Shown piece after piece: positions 34,619 to 43,451 of a stretch of DNA of 64,000 nt. Positions within the stretch are counted from its first letter, which is position 1. Each line of letters opens with the position of its first letter. Both the position numbers and the translations under genes were made by a program. Source of the stretch: Micromonospora narathiwatensis. Its GTDB lineage: Bacteria > Actinomycetota > Actinomycetes > Mycobacteriales > Micromonosporaceae. Under the pieces are notes generated by a model. That model had not been told where the DNA came from, made no database searches, and saw only the letters and a list, made by a program, of their open reading frames with translations. Where the stretch lies: the NCBI RefSeq assembly GCF_900089605.1, contig NZ_LT594324.1:1798001-1862000 (forward strand), written 5' to 3'.

Positions 34619-35229
34619 GCCGTACCCCCCGACGCCGGTGGCCCGGCAACCTGCGGCAGCCGGTCGTCCGCCGCCGGCCGACCGGCCGGGGCCCCGTCGG
34701 GCCGTCGCCACAGGGTGGCGACCGGGATCAGCGCCGCAGCCGCCGCGGGCGCCCCCACGTCGACCGCGGACAGCTCCGGGGCGAACGTCAACACCTGCTC
34801 CCGTACGAGGTCGCGCAGGGCCGCGGCGCCGCACGAACTCGTCGACAGGCTGATCCGCGCCACCGCGTCCTGGACACCGAGCAACGCGATCTCGGCGCCC
34901 TGCGCGCGTAGCTGCGGCCGGAGATCGTCCACCGCGCGGGCCACCCGTCGCTCCACCGGATCGGGATGGACGCGGTGTAGCAGCAGCAGGTGCCGCAGCA
35001 ACTCGTCGCCGGTGAGCCGGTCGAGCACGCGGGGGCTGTCGGCGGCGAGGTCGGTGATCCGGGCCAGCGCCTCGCCGTACACCCCGGTCAGGAGTTCGAC
35101 GGCCTCCAGCGCCAGCTCGGCGGTGCGGCCGGGGGTCTGTTCGAGTTGACCGAGCACCGCGTCGAGGCGGGCCAGCCGCGGCTCGACGGCCGCGTCGTCG
35201 AGCCGCTGGACGTCCGGCTGCTCACCCAT
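34615..35229 (-). CDS. NifU-domain-like protein (hydrogenase-associated)
   Basis: 204 residues. An N-terminal helical region (about 1-90) is followed by a NifU C-terminal-like domain, 'VARAVDDLRPQLRAQGAEIA' to 'VLTFAPELSAVDV'. The Fe-S scaffold motif C-x-x-C of NifU is not present: the position reads 'STSSCGAAALRDLV' with one Cys. So it may bind a cluster only as a dimer or not at all. It starts 8 bases inside the end of the large-subunit gene. NifU-like proteins recur in group 1h hydrogenase loci. Confidence 0.78.
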   Translation of the reverse strand: MGEQPDVQRLDDAAVEPRLARLDAVLGQLEQTPGRTAELALEAVELLTGVYGEALARITDLAADSPRVLDRLTGDELLRHLLLLHRVHPDPVERRVARAVDDLRPQLRAQGAEIALLGVQDAVARISLSTSSCGAAALRDLVREQVLTFAPELSAVDVGAPAAAAALIPVATLWRRPDGAPAGRPAADDRLPQVAGPPASGGTA

Positions 35230-37021
35230 GCGACGCGCCGAACATCGGCGAGTGGATCTTCTTGAGGGTACGACCGCCGCCGACGTACATGTGCACCCCG
35301 CACGGCAGGCAGGGGTCGAAGCTGCGTACCGCCCGCATGATGTCCACGCCCTTGAAGTTGTCCGGGCCGTTCTCCTCGAAGATGGGGGTGTTCTGGATCG
35401 CGTCCTCGTAGGGCCCGGGCGTGCCGAAGCTGTCGCGGGGACTGCCGTTCCACGGCGTCGGCGGGTACGGGTGGTAGTTGGCGATCTTGCGGTCCCGGAT
35501 CACGATGTGGTGCGACAGGATGCCCCGGACGGCCTCGTGGAAGCCGCAGCCGATGGCCTCGTCCGGCACGTCGAACTCGGCGAAGACCCGCATGTCGCCG
35601 CCGCGCATCCGCGCCATCGCCTGCTCCAGGAAGTGCAGCGCCATCGCCGCCGCGTACGCGATGAAGTAGGCCCGCGAGCGGTCCCGCTCCAGCGCGTTCG
35701 ACCAGCGCGGGATCTTCCACTCCAACGTCGTCTCGGGCAGGGTCCGGCTCTTCGGCAGCGTGATCAGCACGCTCTGCCCGGTCGACTTGACGTACGGGGT
35801 GTCGACCAGCTTCGCCAGCGCCGTGGTGTAGAGCCGGGCGAAGCAGCCGCCGCCGGTGTCCAGCGCGAGGTGCTGCCCGCTGTTCTTGTCGAACCAGCGG
35901 GGGCTCATCACCCAGCTGTACCTGTCGTTGAAGTCGCGCTTGCCGGGATCCGGGAGCGTGGTCTGGTTCCAGGGGTGGCGGATGTCGACCGGGTTGCCGA
36001 GCGGGTCGTACTTGACGAACGGCTCCTCCTGGCCGACCCAGTCCTTGTAGTAGGAGCTGCCGAGCAGGATCCGCATGCCGAGGTTGATGTCGACCAGGTC
36101 GGTGGTGAGCAGCTTGCCGTCGACGACGATGCCGGGGGTGACGTGCATCGCCCGCCCCCAGTTCGTCATGGTCTCGTACCGGTAGTCGACGACGTCGGGG
36201 TCCTGGAAGGCGCCCCAGCAGCCGAGCAGGACCCGGCGGCGGCCGACCTCCTCGTAGCCGGGCAGCGCCTCGTACCAGAAGTCGAAGATGTCGTCGTTCA
36301 TGGCGACGGCCTTCTTCACGAAGTCCAGGATGCTGATCAGCCGGCTCAGGTAGTCGGTGAACAGCGTCGGCTGCGGCATGGTGCCGACGCCGCCGGGGTA
36401 GACCGTCGACGGGTGGACGTGCCGGCCCTCCATGAGGCAGAACATCTCCCGGGTGGTCCGGCTGACCTTCAACGCCTCCTTGTAGACCTCGCCCTCGAAC
36501 GGGTTGTACGCCCGCATGATGTCGGCGATCGTGCGATAGCCGTGGATGTCGCGGCCCGGTGCCGCGGTGGCCTCCGCGCGGGCGAGGACGCTGGGGTTGG
36601 TCTGCTTGACCATCGCCTCGCAGAAGTCGACGAAGACGAGATTGTCCTGGAAGAGGGTGTGGTCGAACATGTACTCGGCGGCCTCGCCGAGGTTGATGAT
36701 CCACTCGGCCAGTGGCGGCGTCTTGATGCCGTAGGCCATGTTCTGCGCGTAGACGGAGCAGGTCGTGTGGTTGTCGCCGCAGATGCCGCAGATCCGGCTG
36801 GTGATGAAGCCCGCGTCGCGCGGGTCCTTGCCCTTCATGAACACCGAGTAGCCGCGGAACAGCGACGACGTGGTGTGACACTCGGCCACCACGCGGTTCG
36901 CGAAGTCGATCTTCGTGTAGACGCCGAGGTTTCCGATGATCCGGGTGATCGGGTCCCACGCCATCTCGACCAGTTCGCCGGGTTTCTTGCCGGCGGCCGG
37001 CTTCGGTTTCGTCGCGGTCAA
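35222..37021 (-). CDS. hhyL: [NiFe] hydrogenase large subunit, group 1h
   Basis: 599 residues. The start is a TTG at 37021 preceded by GGAGAGG and overlapping the small-subunit stop as TTGA; no ATG or GTG fits as well. The proximal Ni-ligand motif L1 is 'SRICGICGDNHTTCS' and the distal motif L2 is 'DPCLPCGVHM', four Cys holding the Ni-Fe site. After L2 His a 22-residue extension ending 'FGASHG' remains, the peptide removed by the maturation protease. Group 1h enzymes oxidise trace H2 to feed respiration during starvation. The group assignment rests on the small subunit and accessory genes. Confidence 0.97.
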   Translation of the reverse strand: MTATKPKPAAGKKPGELVEMAWDPITRIIGNLGVYTKIDFANRVVAECHTTSSLFRGYSVFMKGKDPRDAGFITSRICGICGDNHTTCSVYAQNMAYGIKTPPLAEWIINLGEAAEYMFDHTLFQDNLVFVDFCEAMVKQTNPSVLARAEATAAPGRDIHGYRTIADIMRAYNPFEGEVYKEALKVSRTTREMFCLMEGRHVHPSTVYPGGVGTMPQPTLFTDYLSRLISILDFVKKAVAMNDDIFDFWYEALPGYEEVGRRRVLLGCWGAFQDPDVVDYRYETMTNWGRAMHVTPGIVVDGKLLTTDLVDINLGMRILLGSSYYKDWVGQEEPFVKYDPLGNPVDIRHPWNQTTLPDPGKRDFNDRYSWVMSPRWFDKNSGQHLALDTGGGCFARLYTTALAKLVDTPYVKSTGQSVLITLPKSRTLPETTLEWKIPRWSNALERDRSRAYFIAYAAAMALHFLEQAMARMRGGDMRVFAEFDVPDEAIGCGFHEAVRGILSHHIVIRDRKIANYHPYPPTPWNGSPRDSFGTPGPYEDAIQNTPIFEENGPDNFKGVDIMRAVRSFDPCLPCGVHMYVGGGRTLKKIHSPMFGASHG

Positions 37022-38133
37022 GGTTTGTTCCTCTCCATCGCCGCCTGTCGACGGGGATCCGCCGGGCCGTACGGACGCCACCGGGGGTTGTAGCCGCTGG
37101 TCAGCTCCGGACCGTTGTGGTGCCACCTCGGTTCGCGGTTCGCGGTGGCGTTGGTGATGCCGCGCAGCCGGCGGACCAGGGCGCCGTACGGCTTGATGAG
37201 CAGTGTGGACAGGCTGCCGCCGGGCGGTATGTCCATGAACGGCATGAACTTGTCGGGGAAGCCCGGCATGGTGCAGCCGATGCAGATGCCGCCGACATTG
37301 GGGCAGCCGCCCACGCCGCCCATCCAGCCGCGCTTGGGGACGTTGCAGTTGATGACCGGCCCCCAGCAGCCGATCTTGACCTGGCACTTGGGCGAGTTGT
37401 AGTCCTTGGCGAAGTCGGCCTGCTCGTAGTAGGCGGCCCGGTCGCAACCCTCGTGCACGGTCTTGCCGAACAGCCACTGCGGTCGCAGCATGTGGTCCAG
37501 CGGCGGGGGCGGCGCCGAGCCGGCGGCGTGATAGAGCACCCAGGTCAGGGTCTCCATGAAGTTCTCCGGCTGGATCGGGCAGCCGGGCACGTTGACGATC
37601 GGCAGGCCGCCCTGCGACCGGAAGTCCCAGCCGAGATAGTCGGCCAGGCCCATGCACCCCGTCGGGTTGCCGGCCATGGCGTGGATGCCGCCGTACGTCG
37701 CGCACGTGCCGGCCGCGACGACCGCCCACGCCTTCGGCGCGAGCTGGTCGATCCACCAGTTCAGGGTCAGCGGCTCGCCGGTGTGCTCGTCGTTGCCGAA
37801 CGACGTCCAGTACCCGTCACCATTGATGTTCTCGTTCGGGATCGAGCCCTCGATGACCAGGATGAACGGCTCGCGCATCTCGCCACGGGCCGCCTTCCGG
37901 TACGGCGCGAGGAACTCCTCGCCGCCGGCGGCCGGAGACAGCACCTTGTTGTGCAGATTGACCTTCGGCAGCCCAGGGATGAGCCCGAGCACGATGTCCT
38001 CGATCGCCGGCTGGGCGGAGGCCGTCATCGACACGGAATCCCCGTCACAACTCATGCCCTCGGAGATCCACAGAACGGTGACCTCGTCGAACCCGTTCAC
38101 CTGCGGCATCACCGTGGTGTCGCGCGCGCTCAT
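37018..38133 (-). CDS. hhyS: [NiFe] hydrogenase small subunit, group 1h
   Basis: 371 residues from ATG at 38133, overlapping the hypA stop (TGATG). There is no Tat signal, so it is cytoplasmic or on the inner membrane face. The proximal cluster motif, normally C-x-x-C, reads 'SEGMSCDGDS': Asp replaces the second Cys, as known for actinobacterial-type oxygen-tolerant hydrogenases. Further Cys lie in 'AAGTCATYGG', 'NVPGCPIQPENF', 'HEGCDRA', 'SPKCQVKIGCWG' and 'GGCPNVGGICIGCTMPGFPD', for the proximal, medial and distal clusters. It relays electrons from the Ni-Fe site. Confidence 0.96.
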   Translation of the reverse strand: MSARDTTVMPQVNGFDEVTVLWISEGMSCDGDSVSMTASAQPAIEDIVLGLIPGLPKVNLHNKVLSPAAGGEEFLAPYRKAARGEMREPFILVIEGSIPNENINGDGYWTSFGNDEHTGEPLTLNWWIDQLAPKAWAVVAAGTCATYGGIHAMAGNPTGCMGLADYLGWDFRSQGGLPIVNVPGCPIQPENFMETLTWVLYHAAGSAPPPPLDHMLRPQWLFGKTVHEGCDRAAYYEQADFAKDYNSPKCQVKIGCWGPVINCNVPKRGWMGGVGGCPNVGGICIGCTMPGFPDKFMPFMDIPPGGSLSTLLIKPYGALVRRLRGITNATANREPRWHHNGPELTSGYNPRWRPYGPADPRRQAAMERNKP

Positions 38134-38489
38134 CAGACCGCTCCCAGTTCGGCGGTGTCCACCGTGATGGACTCCAGCACGACGTCGTCGTCGCCGGCGA
38201 CGTCGACGTCGACGCCTCCGCACTGCGGGCAGGCGACCATCGCGAGGTGGTCGGTGATCGGCCCGTCCCGGCCGCATTCGTGGCACCGGACCGTCATCGG
38301 TTCCAGCACGAGATCGACGGCGGTGTCCGCGGCGACCGTGCCGACCGCGGCCACCCGGATGCCCTGCGTGACGACGGCGGCGTCGACCGGGTGGCCGCCG
38401 ATCCGTACCCGTAGGCCGGTGACCCGGCGCCCGGCGGCTCGGCGTACCGCCGCCGCCACGATCGCCTCCGACAGACCTGTCTCATGCAT
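38133..38489 (-). CDS. hypA: HypA nickel-delivery protein
   Basis: 118 residues beginning 'MHETGLSEAIV'; the conserved N-terminal Met-His is the nickel ligand. The zinc site is 'CHEC' with 'CPQC' near residues 73 and 90. HypA normally hands nickel to the large subunit together with the GTPase HypB, but no hypB lies in this window. The start overlaps the end of the protease gene by 8 bases and the stop overlaps the small-subunit start. Confidence 0.94.
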   Translation of the reverse strand: MHETGLSEAIVAAAVRRAAGRRVTGLRVRIGGHPVDAAVVTQGIRVAAVGTVAADTAVDLVLEPMTVRCHECGRDGPITDHLAMVACPQCGGVDVDVAGDDDVVLESITVDTAELGAV

Positions 38490-39060
38490 CGGCGGTCACC
38501 CCCTTCTCGGCTGCCGTCCGTTCCGAACCCTCCCGCGGGCCGCCCGCGTCGGCGAGCCGCGCGGCCTGCTCCCGTACGATCCCGATCACCGTTCGGACCG
38601 CCTCGTCGACCGCGGCGGCGACCGGTGTCGACAGCCCCATCCGCTCGTCGAGGACGGCGGGTTGGCAGCCCACCACGAGGACGCGGCCGACGCTGCCCCC
38701 GAGGCTGCGCAGCAGGCGCAGCACCGACTCGGGATCCATGCCGTGCCCGTCGGCGGCCGGTGCCTCCAGCGCGTCCGCCGGCCGCAGGGTCCAGCCGGGA
38801 TCGTCGAGATCCACCTGTAGGACGGCCAGCGTTCCGGGTGGCTCGTCCAGCGGCAACGCGTCCACCAGGACCAGCACGTCGTGGCGGCCGTCCAGCAGAT
38901 CGTAGGCCAGATGCATGCCCCGGATGCCGTAATCGGACACATCCACCCCCGGTGGGAGGACGGCCTCCCGCAGGCGTCCGACGACCTCCACGCCGAACGC
39001 GTCGTCGCCGAGGAAGATGTTGCCGATGCCGGCCACCAGGACCCGGCCGTCGCCGCTCAT
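38482..39060 (-). CDS. Hydrogenase maturation endopeptidase (HyaD/HycI family)
   Basis: 192 residues. It begins 'VLVAGIGNIFLGDDAFGVEV', the G-(I/V)-G-N-x-(L)-x-x-D-(D/E)-x-(F/G)-G motif in which Asp and a later Asp/His bind nickel; 'VDALPLDE' in the middle holds the second Asp and 'GHGMDPESVLRLL' the conserved His. It cleaves the C-terminal extension of the large subunit after the L2 motif once nickel is inserted. The start overlaps the preceding gene's stop (ATGA). Confidence 0.95.
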   Translation of the reverse strand: MSGDGRVLVAGIGNIFLGDDAFGVEVVGRLREAVLPPGVDVSDYGIRGMHLAYDLLDGRHDVLVLVDALPLDEPPGTLAVLQVDLDDPGWTLRPADALEAPAADGHGMDPESVLRLLRSLGGSVGRVLVVGCQPAVLDERMGLSTPVAAAVDEAVRTVIGIVREQAARLADAGGPREGSERTAAEKGVTADA

Positions 39061-40505
39061 CGCGCCTCGACCTCTCCGGGCAGCGCCTGGACCTCGCCGG
39101 TACGGGCCTCGACCGCCTCGGGCAGCGGTTCGACCTCCTCGGGGCGGAAGTGGCGCAGGCGGCCGTACCACTGGTGCAGGTCCGCGCCCGGGTCGTCGTC
39201 GACCGTCACGGCCAGGAACCGCGTCCCGTCCACGTCCAGCAGCACCTGCTCCACCCGGGCGGTACGGCCGGCCAGGAACATGTCGTGCGCGTCGGTGCCC
39301 CGCCGGCGTGGTCGTAGCCGGACCCGGCTACCGCGCGCCAGCAGGCTGCCCGCGACGAGGACGGCCTCGGCCTCCGGTGAGACCGCCGGTTCGGCCCCGG
39401 GCTCCCACCAGGGCGCCTGTTCGGCGGGCTCGGCGGGCGGGCGGGCGGGCGTCAGGGAACGGATGGCGCCGTGCAGCCGTTCGAGGACCTCCGGCGGCAT
39501 CGTCTCGACGCGGTCGAGGATGGCCGCGGCTCGGGGATCGGTGGCCCGGACCTCGCGCTTCTCGGCGTCGGAGAGGGTGAGCGTACGCAGCGACAGGATC
39601 TCGTCGATCTCGGTCGCGTCGTGCAGGTCACCCGGGCTCTCCGGGGCGATCCGCGGATGGTCGTAGAGGATGACCGGTGACGACAGGAGAGTGTCGGCGG
39701 TGTCCGGCTCGCCGGCGAGGACCGGAAAGGTGTGCACGTTCCGGCACTCCCGGGCCGCCCCCGCCGCCCACTCCGGCGGGTCGAGCAGCGACAGGAACCG
39801 ACCCCGGTCGACGGCGATCAGGGTGTGCGTGGCGAGCAGGCAGCAGCGCAGCGCCTCGGTCCGCCGGCTGCCGGCCGGGGTGGTCCGGTCGGTGTTGTCG
39901 ACGCGTACCGTGAGCCGCAGCAACCGGAAGGGTGCCCGGCACGGCTCGGCGGAGACGCTGACCGACGCGGACAGCGGCGAACATCGGCGCACCACCCGCC
40001 CCACCGGCTCGCCCCGGCCGTCGACCAGCACCTCGACGTCCTCGCCACCGGGCACCCGCACCTCGACCCGGCGTCCGCGCCGCAGCTCGGTGACCGGCAC
40101 CTCGACGTCGAACTCCCGTGGGACCGCCTCGTCGAAGCTCAACTCGGTACGGCCGTCGACGTCGACGCGGTCGACCGGCCGGTGGCCGCCGCCGGCCGTC
40201 CGCTTTTCGACCGCCTTGCGTTGCAGGTGCAGAAAGCGCAGCCGGATCCGGACGACCCCGCTCTCCGGAGTCTCCACCAGACACTCGGTCTGCTGCCACG
40301 GCGACTCCGCCGAGCCCGCCACGCCGCTGTCGACCAGGCCGTGCGCCTCCCCCCAGGCGGGCGGTACGAGGACCCCGAACTGCCAGCGCACCCGGTTCTT
40401 CCCGGACGAGCGCCGGTAGGGGTAGAGCAGGTAGCCCTCGTACAGGATCGCGTCGGCGACCGCCTCGGCGCTGCCGAAGCCGGCGCTCGAACAGCGCGGA
40501 TGCAT
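39057..40505 (-). CDS. Uncharacterised 482-residue protein, first gene of the hydrogenase operon
   Basis: The ATG at 40505 is preceded by GAGGGGGG. The N-terminal 'ADAILYEGYLLYPYRRSSGKN' and 'FGVLVPPAW' are followed by a beta-rich middle, a region with 'CLLATHTLIAVDRGRFLSLLDPPEWAA', then 'SSPVILYDHPRIAPESPGDL' and a helical 'EIDEILSLRTLTLSDAEKREVRATDPRAA' split over two segments. The C-terminus holds 'GSRVRLRPRRRGTDAHDMFLAGRTARV', beta-barrel-like. There are no membrane spans or Cys clusters. It is coupled to the protease gene. I know of such proteins as companions of group 1h hydrogenases but of no function. Confidence 0.8.
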   Translation of the reverse strand: MHPRCSSAGFGSAEAVADAILYEGYLLYPYRRSSGKNRVRWQFGVLVPPAWGEAHGLVDSGVAGSAESPWQQTECLVETPESGVVRIRLRFLHLQRKAVEKRTAGGGHRPVDRVDVDGRTELSFDEAVPREFDVEVPVTELRRGRRVEVRVPGGEDVEVLVDGRGEPVGRVVRRCSPLSASVSVSAEPCRAPFRLLRLTVRVDNTDRTTPAGSRRTEALRCCLLATHTLIAVDRGRFLSLLDPPEWAAGAARECRNVHTFPVLAGEPDTADTLLSSPVILYDHPRIAPESPGDLHDATEIDEILSLRTLTLSDAEKREVRATDPRAAAILDRVETMPPEVLERLHGAIRSLTPARPPAEPAEQAPWWEPGAEPAVSPEAEAVLVAGSLLARGSRVRLRPRRRGTDAHDMFLAGRTARVEQVLLDVDGTRFLAVTVDDDPGADLHQWYGRLRHFRPEEVEPLPEAVEARTGEVQALPGEVEAR

Positions 40506-40540
40506 GCCGTCAACCCCCCTCGGTGTGAGCCGTCGCCCTG

Positions 40541-40570
40541 GTTCTAGCCCGGCGCGGGGGGTGTCCGTAA
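40541..40570 (-). promoter_or_regulatory. Possible sigma-70-type promoter of the hydrogenase operon
   Basis: On the minus strand TTACGG (40570-40565) and TAGAAC (40546-40541) are separated by 18 bases and lie about 36 bases upstream of the first gene's ATG. Matches to consensus are partial. Confidence 0.3.
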
Positions 40571-40644
40571 GTGCGCGGCGTTCCTAGGCGACGACGGCAC
40601 TCACCGGACCGGGGGCGCCGCGTCAGGACGGCCGGGGAGGGTCG

Positions 40645-42849
40645 TCAGCGCAGGCGGTGGTCGAGGGCGGTGTGCCGGCGTCCGGCGCCGACCGTGCGTA
40701 CGGCGGCGGCGAGGGCGCGGCGGGAGCCGACGAGGACGACGAGCCGCCGGGCGCGGGTGACCGCGGTGTAGAGCAGGTTGCGTTGCAACATCATCCACGC
40801 GCTGGTCGTGAGCGGGATGACCACCGCCGGATATTCGGAGCCCTGGGAGCGGTGGATGGTCATGGCGTACGCGTGGGCGAGTTCGTCCAGTTCGTCGAAG
40901 TCGTAGTCGATGCTCTCGTCCTCGTCGGTGCGTATGGTGAGGGTCTGCTCCTCGGGGGAGAGGGCGGTGACGACGCCGAGCGTGCCGTTGAAGACGCCGG
41001 CCCGCCCCTTGTCGTAGTTGTTGCGGATCTGGGTGACCTTGTCGCCGACGCGGAAAACCCGCCCGCCCATCCGCCGTTCGGGTTGCCCCTCGCGGTGCGG
41101 GGTGAGGCGCTGCTGCAACAGGGTGTTGAGGGCGGCGGCGCCGGCGGGGCCGCGGTGCATCGGGGTGAGCACCTGCACGTCCCGGCGGGCGTCGAGCCCG
41201 AACTTCGCCGGTACGCGGGCGCAGGCGACGTCGACGGTCAGGGCGGCGGTGGCGTCGTTGTCGTCGCAGGCGAACAGGAAGAAGTCCGGCAGGCCGTGCA
41301 GGATGGGCGGGCGGCCGGCGTTGATGCGGTGGGCGTTGGTGACCACGCCGGACTGGGCGGCCTGGCGGAAGATCTGGGTCAGCCGCACCCGGGGGACGGC
41401 CGGGGCGGCGAGCAGGTCGCGCAGAACCTCACCGGCGCCGACGGAGGGGAGTTGGTCGACGTCGCCGACGAGGAGCAGGTGCGCCCCGGGCGGGACGGCC
41501 TTGACGAGCTTGTTGGCCAGGATCAGGTCGAGCATGGATGCCTCGTCGACGACGAGCAGGTCGACGTCGAGCGGATTTTCCCGGTCGTAGGAGGCATCCC
41601 CGCCGGGACGTAGCTGGAGCAGCCGGTGCACCGTGGCGGCGGGCTGGCCGGTCAGCTCGGACAGCCGTTTGGCGGCGCGACCGGTCGGCGCGACGAGGGT
41701 GACCCTGGCCTTCTTCGCGGCGGCCAGTTCGACGATCGAGCGGACCGTGAAGCTCTTGCCGCAGCCCGGCCCGCCGGTCAGCACCGCCACCTTCGACGTG
41801 AGGGCGAGCCGGACCGCCTGTTCCTGCTCCGGGGCCAGGTCCGCGCCGGTGCGCGCCTTCAGCCAGGTGAGGGCCCGGCCCCAGTCGACGTCGGCGAAAT
41901 GGGGCAGCCGGTCGGCCCGATCCCTGAGCAGCCGCAGGAGCGCGGAGGCGAGGGACTGCTCGGCGCGGTGGAACGGCACCAGGTACACCGCCGGCACCGG
42001 CTCGCCCGCGCCGTCCGGCAGCGTCTCCCGGACGACACCCTCGTCGGCGACCAGGTCGTCGAGGCAGCGGGTGACGAGATCGCCCGGGACGTCGAGGATC
42101 TTCGTGGCGTCGGCGACCAGTTCCGCTGCGGGCAGGTAGCAGTGGCCGTCGTCGGTGGCCTCGGAGAGGGTGTACTGCAGGCCGGCCATGACCCGTTGGG
42201 GGCTGTCGTGCGGGATGCCGACGGCCTGGGCGATGGTGTCGGCGGTCTTGAAGCCGATGCCCCACACGTCGGCGGCCAGCCGGTACGGCTCCTTCGTCAC
42301 GACGTCGACGGACGCGTCGCCGTACTGCTTGTAGATCCGTACCGCCAGCGACGTCGACACCCCGACGCCCTGCAGGAAGACCATCACCTCCTTGATGGCC
42401 CGCTGTTCCTCCCAGGCGGCGGTGATCTTCGCGGTGCGTTTCGGTCCCAGGCCGGGCACCTCGACCAGGCGGGCCGGCTCCTCCTCGATGACCCGCAGGG
42501 TGTCCAGGCCGAAGTGGGCCACGATCCGCTCGGCGAACACCGGGCCGATGCCCTTGACCAGGCCGGAGCCGAGGTAGCGCTGGATGCCCTGGATCGTGGC
42601 CGGCAGCACGGTGGTGTAGGAGTCGACCTCGAACTGCCGCCCGTACCTCGGATGCGACGACCACCGGCCGTGCAGCCGCAGGCTCTCCCCAGGTTGTGCC
42701 CCGAGCAGCGCGCCGACCACCGTCAACAGGTCGCTGCCGCGTTCGGTGGCGACCCGGGCGACGGTGTACCCGGTCTCCTCGTTGACGTAGGTCAGCCGCT
42801 CCAACACCGCGTCCAGCACCGCCAGCGGCGGACGAGCAGAGACAGTCAC
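40645..42849 (-). CDS. recD2: RecD2-type SF1B DNA helicase
   Basis: 734 residues. The N-terminal part has an OB-like segment and tandem helix-hairpin-helix motifs ('LGSGLVKGIGPVFAERIV', 'VPGLGPKRTAKI'). The helicase core has Walker A 'GGPGCGKSFT', Walker B 'LLVVDEASML', motif III 'LLLVGDVDQLPSVGAGEVL', motif IV region 'LTQIFRQA' and motif VI 'YTAVTRARRLV', with 'AMTIHRSQGSEYP' as motif V. This is the RecBC-independent RecD2 family, a 5'-3' helicase implicated in repair. It has no operon partner and lies back-to-back with no overlap to the hydrogenase operon leader. Confidence 0.95.
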   Translation of the reverse strand: MTVSARPPLAVLDAVLERLTYVNEETGYTVARVATERGSDLLTVVGALLGAQPGESLRLHGRWSSHPRYGRQFEVDSYTTVLPATIQGIQRYLGSGLVKGIGPVFAERIVAHFGLDTLRVIEEEPARLVEVPGLGPKRTAKITAAWEEQRAIKEVMVFLQGVGVSTSLAVRIYKQYGDASVDVVTKEPYRLAADVWGIGFKTADTIAQAVGIPHDSPQRVMAGLQYTLSEATDDGHCYLPAAELVADATKILDVPGDLVTRCLDDLVADEGVVRETLPDGAGEPVPAVYLVPFHRAEQSLASALLRLLRDRADRLPHFADVDWGRALTWLKARTGADLAPEQEQAVRLALTSKVAVLTGGPGCGKSFTVRSIVELAAAKKARVTLVAPTGRAAKRLSELTGQPAATVHRLLQLRPGGDASYDRENPLDVDLLVVDEASMLDLILANKLVKAVPPGAHLLLVGDVDQLPSVGAGEVLRDLLAAPAVPRVRLTQIFRQAAQSGVVTNAHRINAGRPPILHGLPDFFLFACDDNDATAALTVDVACARVPAKFGLDARRDVQVLTPMHRGPAGAAALNTLLQQRLTPHREGQPERRMGGRVFRVGDKVTQIRNNYDKGRAGVFNGTLGVVTALSPEEQTLTIRTDEDESIDYDFDELDELAHAYAMTIHRSQGSEYPAVVIPLTTSAWMMLQRNLLYTAVTRARRLVVLVGSRRALAAAVRTVGAGRRHTALDHRLR

Positions 42850-42907
42850 CGGCCTATCGTGCCGGTTGGCCCACCACCGCCGTCACGGTGGTCGGCGCGG
42901 CACCCGG

Positions 42908-43330
42908 TCAGAGGTTGAGCGGCCCCGGGTCGGTGGCCAGTTCCCGGAAGCGCTTGCGCGGGTCCGGCACCAGCCGCCGGGCGGACAGGTCGAGCAGCCC
43001 GGCCACCCCGGTCAGCGTGGCGACCGGGGTGCCGTCCGGCCGGGCGTAGTTCTGGTCGATGTGGAACGTCTTGCGCTCGCCCCAGCGGAACTCGCAGGAC
43101 ACGTCCACCTCGTCGCCACCGCGCAGCTCGCTGAGGTATCGGACGGTGACCTCCAGGGCGACCGGTCCCACGCCGCTGGCGATGAGCCGGTCCTGGGAGA
43201 TGCCGGCGGCGCGCAGGCACTCCCACCGGGCGTGCTCGCCGTACTGCAGATAGACGGCCTGGTTCAGGTGGCCCTGGGTGTCGAGTTCGTAGCCCCGCAC
43301 GGTGACGCGCACCCGGAACGGATCTCCCAT
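42908..43330 (-). CDS. Acyl-CoA thioesterase, 4HBT hotdog family
   Basis: 140 residues from ATG at 43330; an ATG four codons upstream is possible. 'RGYELDTQGHLNQAVYLQYG' contains the conserved Asp (D-x-x-G-H-x-N) of 4-hydroxybenzoyl-CoA thioesterase-like enzymes. 'VEVTVRYLSEL'-type strands and 'GERKTFHIDQNY' complete the hotdog fold. It hydrolyses an acyl-CoA of unknown chain. It lies 58 bases upstream of recD2 on the same strand and is divergent from the PHP-domain gene. Confidence 0.88.
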   Translation of the reverse strand: MGDPFRVRVTVRGYELDTQGHLNQAVYLQYGEHARWECLRAAGISQDRLIASGVGPVALEVTVRYLSELRGGDEVDVSCEFRWGERKTFHIDQNYARPDGTPVATLTGVAGLLDLSARRLVPDPRKRFRELATDPGPLNL

Positions 43331-43451
43331 TCGCCCGAGCATAGGCCCCGGTAGCTGCCGTTCGCACACCTGCCGTGGCCAGGTCACCTCGTGTTCCCCT
43401 CGGTCGACGAGATTGGCCCCGTTACGTCTCCCCGACGAAGGAGCGACGACC

